Origin: GCA-002784865 sp035646815
GTDB taxonomy: Bacteria; Patescibacteriota; Microgenomatia; Levybacterales; UBA12049
DNA: 14,515 nucleotides
Assembly: GCA_035646815.1 (NCBI GenBank)
Contig: DASRON010000007.1
Span: 1 to 14,515, forward strand
Reading direction: 5' to 3'
The position numbers and the translations under genes were made by a program. This document shows positions 1 to 5,834 of this stretch, one piece after another. How positions within the stretch are numbered: position 1 is the first letter of the stretch; each line of letters begins with the position of its first letter. The notes below the pieces were generated by a model that was given only the letters and a program-made list of their open reading frames with translations, was not told the origin of the DNA and searched no databases.

Positions 1-2
1 GA

Positions 3-116
3 CTAGAGAAGGTAGAGAAAACAGAAAAGAGAGAAAAAGAGACATTAAAAAAAACAGAAGAAAAAGAAGAAAAAAAGGAAAAGAAATTGAATAGCGATCA
101 ATTAGGCTTTTTTTAA
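3..116 (+). CDS. C-terminal fragment of an unidentified protein with a charged tail
   Basis: An open frame enters from the left edge and ends at TAA 114-116, giving the last 37 residues of a protein. Almost all of it is Lys and Glu (about residues 1-28 of the fragment), which suggests a flexible, disordered or coiled-coil linker. It ends in NSDQLGFF. QLGFF resembles the pentapeptide by which bacterial DNA-repair and replication proteins bind the sliding clamp (consensus QL-S/D-LF), with Phe in the fourth position instead of Leu. That suggests a DNA-processing enzyme whose catalytic part lies outside the window, but nothing here identifies the family. The two other frames on this strand hit stops at positions 4-6 and 92-94. 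The next gene starts 15 bases downstream, so the two are probably co-transcribed. Confidence 0.6.
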   Translation, partial: LEKVEKTEKREKETLKKTEEKEEKKEKKLNSDQLGFF

Positions 117-131
117 TTTATTACTTTAATT

Positions 132-755
132 ATGGAAGAAAAAGATACAATTCTCTTTTTCCACGGTTGGGGATTAAGTCCTTATTCATACAAAAAAATA
201 ACCTCTAATTTGTCAAAACGATACAGAGTTATTAGTCCTAAAATAAACTTTTTAGACTACGAAACTCAACTTAAGGAAATAGAAAAACAGATTAAAGGAA
301 AAGTGATTATAATAAGTCATTCTGCAGGATCAGTTATTGCAGAAGAATTTGCAAAAAAGTTTCCCTTGAAAGTAAAACGCATTATTTTACTTAGCCCAGC
401 AGGCTTTTCAGTACGTTCTTTTCAAAATTGGATCTTTTCATGGTTTATGCATCTGACAAATATTGTGATGAAACATCCAGGTATTTCATCTCGAATTACT
501 TTTGATTTTTTTATAACAAGCATTCTTCATCCCCAGTATGCAGCTAAATCAATGAGAAAGCTCTCTAGGGTTAAATTAAACGGTTTTACTAATAAAACTT
601 TAGCAATTTTTGCAGATAATGATAAACTTGTGCCTTTGCCTTCTGAAAACAATGTTGTAAAATTTGAAGAAGTAAAGGGAGATCATTATTGGGTTTTTGA
701 AAATCAAAAAGAATTAATTAGAAGATTAGAATTAGAAAAAAAGATTAATTTATGA
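132..755 (+). CDS. alpha/beta hydrolase-fold protein
   Basis: A 207-residue protein with the layout of a small alpha/beta hydrolase. An HGW oxyanion-loop motif sits at residues 11-13. The nucleophile elbow is S-H-S-A-G at 62-66, with Ser64 the likely nucleophile. A late acidic residue lies in FADND (Asp162 or Asp164), and His185 in GDHYW completes a plausible catalytic triad. The cap region between about residues 95 and 150 is short and rich in aromatic and hydrophobic residues. No signal peptide is visible, so it is probably cytoplasmic. The substrate cannot be read from the sequence: esterase, lipase-like or C-C hydrolase activity are all possible. The ATG at 132 has no Shine-Dalgarno. The 3' end overlaps the glycosyltransferase start by four bases (ATGA), implying translational coupling. 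Confidence 0.85.
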   Translation: MEEKDTILFFHGWGLSPYSYKKITSNLSKRYRVISPKINFLDYETQLKEIEKQIKGKVIIISHSAGSVIAEEFAKKFPLKVKRIILLSPAGFSVRSFQNWIFSWFMHLTNIVMKHPGISSRITFDFFITSILHPQYAAKSMRKLSRVKLNGFTNKTLAIFADNDKLVPLPSENNVVKFEEVKGDHYWVFENQKELIRRLELEKKINL

Positions 756-1879
756 AAGTTGCAATTGTTCATGACTATATTAAAGAATATGGTGGAGCAG
801 AAAGAGTGCTTGAAGTGCTTTCTGAAATATATCCAGATGCGCCAATATATACTGCATTTTGTGATAAAAACTCAACAGCGCATGAGCATTTTAAAGACAA
901 AAAGATAATTACGTCTTGGTATCAGCATATTCCATATTCTGCAAAACTTGCGAGTCCCTTAAGGTTTCTGACACCTCTTATTTGGGGAAGTTTTAACTTT
1001 TCTAAATATGATTTAATTATTTCTTCTGCCAGTTGGTATATAACAAAGGGATTTAAGAAAAAAAACGATAAATTTACAGAAATTTGCTATTGCCACACTC
1101 CTCCTCGTTGGCTTTATGGATTTACTACTTCTGTTAATTTTCAAAAATACCTTTTAGTTAGGATTTATGCAAAAGTTGTTGGTGCTTTCTTAAGAAAATA
1201 TGATTTTGAAAAAGCACAGAAAGTGGACTTCTTTATTGCTAATTCAAAAGAGGTTCAGGGTAGAATAAAAAGATTTTACAAAAGAGATTCAACTGTAATT
1301 TATCCTCCAGCTTCCTTAAATAAAAGCTTTCTAAGGGAAAACTTTAAAAAAGAAGATTACTATTTCATAGTTTCAAGAATAGTTGGAGCAAAGGGACTTG
1401 ATCTTGCTATTGAAGCAGCTTTAAAAAAAGGTTTTAAGCTAAAAATTGCTGGTTCTCCTGCAGGATACTACTTTGAATACGAAAAATTAATTAAGAAATC
1501 AGAAGGAAGAGTTGAGTTTTTAGGTCAGGTTTCAGACGTAGAATTAATTAAGCTTTATAAAAAAGCAAAAGCATTTTTGGCTTTGGCAAAAGATGAGGAT
1601 TTTGGAATAACACCAGTAGAGGCAATGAGTTTTGAAACACCAGTTATTGCTTTTAACGGAGGAGGATACAAGGAAACTGTAATAGATAACAAAACAGGAA
1701 TATTATTTGATAATTATTCTGTAGATGGAATTATTAGAGCAATAGAAGAATTGGATAATTTATGGAGAGTAAATGAAGAAGAAATAAGGAATGATTGTTT
1801 AAAACAAGCAAGTAGATTTTCTAAAGAAAGGTTTATAAAAGAGACAAAAGATTTTGTTAATTCAAAAAGCACCAAATAA
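752..1879 (+). CDS. glycosyltransferase family 4 (GT-B fold)
   Basis: A 375-residue retaining glycosyltransferase of the GT4 type, expected to move a sugar from an NDP-sugar donor onto a lipid-linked or polysaccharide acceptor at the inner face of the membrane. The N-terminal half begins MKVAIVHDY, followed by the acceptor-side glycine loop YGGAER at 13-18. The donor-binding half contains the E-x7-E motif: Glu282 and Glu290 in EDFGITPVE. A glycine-rich stretch (FNGGGYKE) follows and contacts the donor in this family. The length is normal for GT4. No membrane segment is evident. It overlaps the hydrolase gene by ATGA and lies five bases before mutM. The acceptor and sugar cannot be inferred; a mannosyltransferase-like role in cell-surface glycan synthesis is a reasonable guess. 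Confidence 0.9.
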   Translation: MKVAIVHDYIKEYGGAERVLEVLSEIYPDAPIYTAFCDKNSTAHEHFKDKKIITSWYQHIPYSAKLASPLRFLTPLIWGSFNFSKYDLIISSASWYITKGFKKKNDKFTEICYCHTPPRWLYGFTTSVNFQKYLLVRIYAKVVGAFLRKYDFEKAQKVDFFIANSKEVQGRIKRFYKRDSTVIYPPASLNKSFLRENFKKEDYYFIVSRIVGAKGLDLAIEAALKKGFKLKIAGSPAGYYFEYEKLIKKSEGRVEFLGQVSDVELIKLYKKAKAFLALAKDEDFGITPVEAMSFETPVIAFNGGGYKETVIDNKTGILFDNYSVDGIIRAIEELDNLWRVNEEEIRNDCLKQASRFSKERFIKETKDFVNSKSTK

Positions 1880-1884
1880 ATACT

Positions 1885-2751
1885 ATGCCAGAGCTTCCAG
1901 AAATTGAAACAATCAAATTAGCTCTTAGAAAACATCTTATTAATCATAAAATTAAATCAATTGAAGTTAAAATTCCCAAGATGTTTATAGGAGAAAAAGA
2001 TAAAGTAATAGGTGCAAAGGTTACTAATTTAAAAAGAATTGGCAAGGGTTTAATAATTGAGCTTAACAATAATTATTTATTAGTAATCCATCTAAAAATG
2101 ACAGGGCAACTTGTATATCGAGATGATAAAACAAAAAATATTAAGCTTTCTAAAAAAATAGGAGGCGACAGTCTTCCATCTAAGTACTCACACATAATTT
2201 TTTATTTAGACAAAAACGCAACTCTTTTCTATAACGATCTTCGTCAATTTGGGTTTATAAAAATTGTAAAAAAAGATGAGCTTATGAAGATTCCATTTTT
2301 TAAAGAAATGGGACCAGAGCCAAAAGTAGGGAATGATATCTTTGGTAAAGAATTAACACTTGATTATTTTAAAAAAGTTACTAAAAAAGGGAATTTAGCT
2401 ATAAAAGTTCTCTTAATGGATCAGAAAAGAATAGGTGGGATAGGAAATATTTATGCAAACGATGCTCTTTTTAAGGCAAACATTGATCCCAGAAGAAAAG
2501 GAAAAGATTTAGAAGATAAAGAGATTAAAAATCTATACAATGCAATTCTTTATATAATAGGAAAAAGCATGAAATATGGAGGATCTTCTGATGAAAACTT
2601 TGTTAATGCATTAGGACAAGAAGGAGCCTATCAAGATCATTCTTTAGTTTATGGTAAAAAAGGACAAAAATGTCCAAGAGGAGACGGAACAGTTGAGAAG
2701 ATAAAACTAGGCGGAAGAGGGACATATTTTTGTCCTAAGTGTCAGAAATAA
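1885..2751 (+). CDS. mutM: formamidopyrimidine-DNA glycosylase (Fpg/MutM)
   Basis: A 288-residue bifunctional glycosylase/AP lyase that removes 8-oxoguanine and formamidopyrimidines. The mature N-terminus is the invariant PELPE (Pro2 nucleophile, Glu3). Lys54 in RIGKG matches the conserved lesion-contacting lysine. HLKMTGQL (69-76), the NDLRQFG loop and the GGIGNIYANDALF helix-two-turn-helix segment are all present. The C-terminal zinc finger is atypical: spacing is C263-x2-G266-x16-C283-x2-C286, so the second of the four zinc cysteines is a glycine, although Arg278 in GGRGT is kept. Relative to E. coli there is an extra basic loop at about 80-105. ATG 1885 is correct because family members begin MPELPE. 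It sits five bases after the glycosyltransferase stop, so it is probably the last gene of that transcript. Confidence 0.96.
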   Translation: MPELPEIETIKLALRKHLINHKIKSIEVKIPKMFIGEKDKVIGAKVTNLKRIGKGLIIELNNNYLLVIHLKMTGQLVYRDDKTKNIKLSKKIGGDSLPSKYSHIIFYLDKNATLFYNDLRQFGFIKIVKKDELMKIPFFKEMGPEPKVGNDIFGKELTLDYFKKVTKKGNLAIKVLLMDQKRIGGIGNIYANDALFKANIDPRRKGKDLEDKEIKNLYNAILYIIGKSMKYGGSSDENFVNALGQEGAYQDHSLVYGKKGQKCPRGDGTVEKIKLGGRGTYFCPKCQK

Positions 2752-2754
2752 GAG

Positions 2755-2783
2755 TTGTTATATTTAAAATATTGTGCTATGAT
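2755..2783 (+). promoter_or_regulatory. sigma70-type promoter for the UMP kinase gene
   Basis: TTGTTA (2755-2760) and TATGAT (2778-2783) are separated by 17 bases and begin four bases after the mutM stop codon. The predicted transcription start is near 2790, exactly at the base of the leader hairpin. Confidence 0.75.
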
Positions 2784-2789
2784 TCTTCT

Positions 2790-2832
2790 CTAGTACGAGT
2801 CCGCAGTAAATGCGACAAATACTAGTTTTTTT
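2790..2832 (+). promoter_or_regulatory. structured 5' leader: stem-loop followed by seven U, abutting the start codon
   Basis: CTAGTA (2790-2795) pairs perfectly with TACTAG (2820-2825). Inside lies a 3x3 internal loop (CGA/AAA). A second stem follows: GTC 2799-2801 with GAC 2814-2816, then GCA 2803-2805 with TGC 2811-2813, with C2802 bulged. It is capped by GTAAA. Seven T (2826-2832) follow and run straight into ATG 2833, so the whole predicted 5' UTR is hairpin plus U-tract, with no Shine-Dalgarno. The form is that of an intrinsic terminator or attenuator, or a protective 5' stem-loop. It matches no riboswitch class I recognise. It could also simply terminate read-through from mutM. Confidence 0.55.
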
Positions 2833-3537
2833 ATGACTAATAATGGGTATCAAGAAAAAATAGTTATGTCCATAGGGGGATCTTTAATTGTCCCTAATGG
2901 AGGAATTGATACTTCATTTCTAAAAAAGCTTAATAGCTTTGTAAGAGAACAACTGGCAGAAAAGAACTGCCAGTTTTTTTTGGTTACTGGGGGAGGGAGA
3001 ATAGCCCGTCATTATATTGACGCAGGAAGAGATGTTGTGGGACATGAATTATCAGATGATGATTTAGATTGGCTTGCTATTCATTGCACGCGTTTAAACG
3101 GCCATTTAGTAAGAACGATTTTTAGAGACATTGCGCATCCAATTACGATTAAAGATTATGAAGTTATACAAAAAGTTACTGAAAAAGTAATTGTTGCATC
3201 AGGCTGGAAGCCTGGTTGGTCGACAGATTATGACGCAGTTGTGCTTTGTGAAGATTACGGTCCAAGAACAGTTATAAATTTAAGTAATACTCCTCAAGTT
3301 TACGATAAAGATCCTAATAAATTTAAAGATGCAAAACCTATTGATAAAATTTCCTGGAAGGATTTTAGAAAACTAGTTGGAAATAAATGGACTCCTGGAA
3401 TGAATGCTCCGTTTGATCCAATTGCTGCTAAAAAGGCAGAAGAATTAGGAGTAAAAGTAGTAGTTATGAATGGTGATTTTGAAAACCTTAAAAACTATTT
3501 TAAAGGTAAGAAATTTGTCGGAACAGTCATAGAATAA
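2833..3537 (+). CDS. pyrH: UMP kinase, archaeal-type (amino acid kinase family)
   Basis: A 234-residue cytoplasmic kinase that phosphorylates UMP to UDP in pyrimidine nucleotide synthesis. Visible landmarks are the N-terminal phosphate loop SIGGS (13-17), TGGGRIA (52-58), and a central helix LDWLAIHCTRLNG typical of the family. After it come GWSTDYDAV and INLSNTPQVYDKDPNK, the nucleotide-binding segment. The pattern and length fit the archaeal-type UMP kinases found in many CPR genomes better than the usual bacterial PyrH. An uncharacterised amino acid kinase is the alternative. It is monocistronic by its own promoter. Unusually, codons 40-49 encode a perfect terminator-like hairpin, listed separately. 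ATG 2833 directly follows a U7 tract. No strong terminator follows the stop; recF has its own promoter 12 bases downstream. Confidence 0.85.
   Translation: MTNNGYQEKIVMSIGGSLIVPNGGIDTSFLKKLNSFVREQLAEKNCQFFLVTGGGRIARHYIDAGRDVVGHELSDDDLDWLAIHCTRLNGHLVRTIFRDIAHPITIKDYEVIQKVTEKVIVASGWKPGWSTDYDAVVLCEDYGPRTVINLSNTPQVYDKDPNKFKDAKPIDKISWKDFRKLVGNKWTPGMNAPFDPIAAKKAEELGVKVVVMNGDFENLKNYFKGKKFVGTVIE
2951..2981 (+). terminator. intrinsic-terminator structure inside the UMP kinase coding sequence
   Basis: AACTGGCAG (2951-2959) and CTGCCAGTT (2967-2975) form an uninterrupted nine-base-pair stem with a seven-base loop (AAAAGAA). The 3' arm runs into eight consecutive T (2974-2981). This meets the textbook description of a rho-independent terminator on the plus strand, but it lies at codons 40-49 of an intact reading frame. 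CTG (Leu41) and CAG (Gln47), which build the stem, are the only CTG and CAG codons in this gene; the others are TTA/CTT/CTA/TTG and CAA. That argues for selection on the structure. A role as an attenuator or premature terminator is inferred. Confidence 0.6.
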
Positions 3538-3549
3538 ATATCTTCAAAT

Positions 3550-3578
3550 TTGCTTCGATTTCGATTTGCTAATATAAT
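3550..3578 (+). promoter_or_regulatory. promoter for recF
   Basis: TTGCTT (3550-3555) and a perfect TATAAT (3573-3578) with a 17-base spacer. The predicted start is near 3585, leaving a leader of about six bases before ATG 3591, too short for a ribosome binding site. Confidence 0.8.
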
Positions 3579-3590
3579 AGCAATCAAATA

Positions 3591-4664
3591 ATGAATTTAA
3601 GATCTATTTCACTTCAAAATTTTAGAAGCTATAGAAAAGCTGAATTTGAGTTTGATAAAGACACAACAGTTATTATTGGTCCTAACACCTCAGGTAAAAC
3701 AAACCTAATTGAAGCTATTTTTTATCTTGCACTTGGAAAAAGTTTTCATGCAGAAAAAGATGATCAGATTATAAAATTTGGTGAAGAAATAGCAAGAGTA
3801 AAAGGAGTTGTCAAAAAAGGCGTAAGTGAGGAGAATGAAATTGAAGCAGTACTTTCAATTGGGCAATTTAGTACAAGAAACGGAGTATCTAAAAAGTTTT
3901 TAGTAAATGGAGTAGCTAAAAGAAGAGTTGATTTTGCTGAAAATTTTTCAGCTGTTTTATTTTCTCCTGAAGATCTAGATATTATTGTTGCTTCACCTTC
4001 CCTAAGAAGAAGATTTTTAGATAATGTGCTTGAACAGGTTGATAGGGAATATAGACTTTCTTTAACAGCATATACTAAAGGAATAAGACAGAGAAACGCT
4101 CTTTTAGGTATTGCAAGAGAAGAAGGAAGAAGAAATGAAAAACAATTTGAGTATTGGGATAATCTAGTTATAGAAAATGGAGAAAAGATTACTAAGAAAA
4201 GAGAAGAATTTATAGAATTTATTAATACTTATGAAAAAGAAATTTTTGATTTTGCCTGCTTTTATGATAAAAGTATAATTTCTAAAGCAAGACTTACTCA
4301 ATACAAAGATGCAGAGCTTGCTTCAGGGATAACCTTAGTTGGACCTCATAGAGATGATTTTTCTCTTTCAATGTTTGATGACACAAGGAGAACCACCCAT
4401 AATGTTAAAGCTTATGGATCAAGAGGACAACAAAGACTTGCAATTTTACAATTAAAACTACTTGAGCTTTTATATATTGAAAAAGAACTTGGCTTAAGAC
4501 CTGTATTGCTATTAGATGATATTTTTTCAGAGCTTGATGAAGAACACATAAACTTAGTTTTAGAAATGCTTCAAAAACAGCAAACTATTATTACAACAGC
4601 ACATAAAGAATTAATTCCTGGAAGGATTGTTAATAGAATGAAGGTAATTGAGTTTGAGAAGTAG
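3591..4664 (+). CDS. recF: DNA replication and repair protein RecF
   Basis: A 357-residue SMC-like ATPase that works with RecO and RecR to load RecA onto gapped DNA. It opens with the RecF signature MNLRSISLQNFRSY. The Walker A motif is GPNTSGKT at 30-37. The ABC-type signature region is degenerate (YGSRGQQRLAILQLKL), as is normal for RecF. GPHRDDF precedes it. Walker B and the D-loop are VLLLDDIFSELDE from about residue 305 (Asp309, Asp310). The length is typical. It has a strong promoter with an almost leaderless start. The usual dnaA-dnaN-recF-gyrB context is absent, and the neighbours are UMP kinase and NAD(P)HX dehydratase. No clear terminator follows. Confidence 0.95.
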   Translation: MNLRSISLQNFRSYRKAEFEFDKDTTVIIGPNTSGKTNLIEAIFYLALGKSFHAEKDDQIIKFGEEIARVKGVVKKGVSEENEIEAVLSIGQFSTRNGVSKKFLVNGVAKRRVDFAENFSAVLFSPEDLDIIVASPSLRRRFLDNVLEQVDREYRLSLTAYTKGIRQRNALLGIAREEGRRNEKQFEYWDNLVIENGEKITKKREEFIEFINTYEKEIFDFACFYDKSIISKARLTQYKDAELASGITLVGPHRDDFSLSMFDDTRRTTHNVKAYGSRGQQRLAILQLKLLELLYIEKELGLRPVLLLDDIFSELDEEHINLVLEMLQKQQTIITTAHKELIPGRIVNRMKVIEFEK

Positions 4665-4687
4665 CTATTCTTTTAAATCTTCAAGGG

Positions 4688-4716
4688 TTGGGAAATAGAC
4701 AAAACAGTGTTAAAAT
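4688..4716 (+). promoter_or_regulatory. promoter for NAD(P)HX dehydratase gene, extended -10
   Basis: TTGGGA (4688-4693) and TAAAAT (4711-4716) are spaced by 17 bases, with the extended -10 TG at 4708-4709. The predicted start is near 4723, four bases before ATG 4727. This settles the start choice: TTG 4688 is the -35 box and ATG 4715 overlaps the -10 box. Confidence 0.75.
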
Positions 4717-4726
4717 GATAAGTATT

Positions 4727-5572
4727 ATGCAAGAGTTTGATAAAGAAGATCTTAAAAAAATATTTATTCCAAATCCCTCTTCTCATAAGGGTCAAAATGG
4801 GAAGCTAATGGTAATTGGAGGGTCTAGTCTTTTTCATGCGGCATCACTTTGGTCTTTAAAAATTGCTTCGAGAATTGTTGATATGGTTTTTTATTCCTCT
4901 GTTCCTCAAAACAATGAAATTGTTCAGAAACAAAAGCAGGAATTTAACGATGGAATCATTATCACAAGAGATAAAATAGAAAGCTATATTCTAGAAGCAG
5001 ATTGTATTTTAATAGGGCCTGGTCTTCCTAGAGAAGACGGGGAAGAAGAGGAGGATGATAATACAAAACTATTAACAGAGGACTTACTTAGAAAATACCC
5101 TTTTAAAAAATGGGTTATAGACGGGGGATCTCTTCAAACAATTGATCCTAAAAATATTCCTCAAAATGCAATTCTTACGCCTCACAGTAGGGAATTTGAG
5201 AAACTTTTTTCTGTTAAATTAGAGTTAATGGAGACAGATAAAATTTCAAAAAAAGTTGAAGAACTTGCCAAAAAATATAAGTGTACAATTCTCTTAAAAG
5301 GAGAGGTGGATATTGTTTCAAATGGGGAAAAAACAGTTCTAATTAAGGGTGGCAATGCGGGTATGACAAAAGGAGGAACAGGTGATGTTCTAGCAGGCCT
5401 AATAACCTCTTTGTATTGTAAGAATGACTCCTTTTTATCAGCATGCGTGGGATCATATATAAATAAAAGAGCAGGAGATTCTCTTTTTGAAAAAGTAGGT
5501 TTTTATTTCAACGCTTCTGATTTAGTAGATGAAATACCAAAAGTAATTAATTTATTGACAAAAAATAATTAA
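4727..5572 (+). CDS. nnrD: ADP/ATP-dependent (S)-NAD(P)H-hydrate dehydratase
   Basis: A 281-residue ribokinase-fold enzyme that restores hydrated NADH or NADPH by phosphorylation-driven dehydration (YjeF C-terminal domain family). The N-terminal segment SSHKGQNGKLMVIGGS is typical. ILIGPGLP, WVIDGGSLQ and LTPHSREFEKLF follow in order. The nucleotide loop GGNAGMTKGGTGDVLAGL carries catalytic Asp220 in GTGD (217-220). The NAD(P)HX epimerase domain (YjeF N-terminal) is absent here, so this is a stand-alone dehydratase. An acidic loop EDGEEEEDD at about 105-113 is an insertion of no known role. I prefer ATG 4727 over the upstream TTG 4688 because the promoter occupies the intervening bases. The transcript would be essentially leaderless. 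The -35 of the next gene's promoter lies in the last codons. Confidence 0.88.
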   Translation: MQEFDKEDLKKIFIPNPSSHKGQNGKLMVIGGSSLFHAASLWSLKIASRIVDMVFYSSVPQNNEIVQKQKQEFNDGIIITRDKIESYILEADCILIGPGLPREDGEEEEDDNTKLLTEDLLRKYPFKKWVIDGGSLQTIDPKNIPQNAILTPHSREFEKLFSVKLELMETDKISKKVEELAKKYKCTILLKGEVDIVSNGEKTVLIKGGNAGMTKGGTGDVLAGLITSLYCKNDSFLSACVGSYINKRAGDSLFEKVGFYFNASDLVDEIPKVINLLTKNN

Positions 5573-5582
5573 TAGGTATAAT
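5555..5582 (+). promoter_or_regulatory. near-perfect consensus promoter for the 75-residue orphan
   Basis: TTGACA (5555-5560) and TATAAT (5577-5582) both match the sigma70 consensus fully, with a 16-base spacer. The predicted transcription start falls at 5589-5590, on the A of ATG 5590, so the mRNA should be leaderless. It is the strongest promoter in the window and overlaps the end of the upstream gene. Confidence 0.85.
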
Positions 5583-5589
5583 AATTTTT

Positions 5590-5817
5590 ATGAGAAGACC
5601 AGAAGATCTAGGCCCTATGATGTCAGACAAGAGAGCGGCGATGCTTATACTAGGTGATGCAAGAAGACGAGCAATAGAAGAGATAATGTCAGAGGGGGGC
5701 GTGGTAAGAGATGGAAGAAGTGGACATGAGGCGTTTATGATAAATGAGGCAAGATATTGTGGCCTTACTTCAAAGCAGATAAGAGAGATTCCTCCTGAAG
5801 AATACAGGGTTTTTTAA
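5590..5817 (+). CDS. small protein of unknown function (75 residues)
   Basis: I do not recognise this protein. It encodes 75 residues, rich in Arg, Glu, Met and Ile, with no membrane segment or cysteine cluster; only one Cys (in ARYCGLTSKQIREIPPEE). Residues 1-35 look like an amphipathic, basic helix-forming segment. The C-terminal GLTSKQIREIP could be a small helix-turn-helix-like unit, but this is weak. The coding sequence is visibly richer in G (for example the run at 5693-5700) and less A/T-rich than its neighbours. It has a fully consensus promoter and a leaderless start, suggesting high expression of a small soluble, perhaps nucleic-acid-binding protein. It ends in a run of T before TAA, 17 bases ahead of gpsA. 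Confidence 0.65.
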   Translation: MRRPEDLGPMMSDKRAAMLILGDARRRAIEEIMSEGGVVRDGRSGHEAFMINEARYCGLTSKQIREIPPEEYRVF

Positions 5818-5818
5818 A

Positions 5819-5824
5819 TATAAT
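5819..5824 (+). promoter_or_regulatory. -10 box ahead of gpsA
   Basis: A perfect TATAAT begins two bases after the stop of the small orphan and lies ten bases before ATG 5835. The predicted start is near 5831, about four bases from the ATG. The -35 is poor (CTGAAG at 5795-5800, 18-base spacer), so transcription may also read through from the strong upstream promoter. Confidence 0.5.
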
Positions 5825-5834
5825 TATTTAATTT

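Noticed and set aside
92..114. T7 run near the end of the first partial gene as a terminator
   Set aside because: Only a three-base-pair stem (AGC/GCT) precedes the T-run; it codes for the GFF end of the protein.
1417..1440. Inverted repeat AGCTT...AAGCT in the glycosyltransferase gene
   Set aside because: A/T-rich, followed by A rather than T on the plus strand, so not a terminator; probably a by-product of AAA and TTT codons.
4688..4726. Longer NAD(P)HX dehydratase starting at TTG 4688 or ATG 4715
   Set aside because: These bases form the -35, extended -10 and spacer of a good promoter whose start would be near 4723; ATG 4727 fits.
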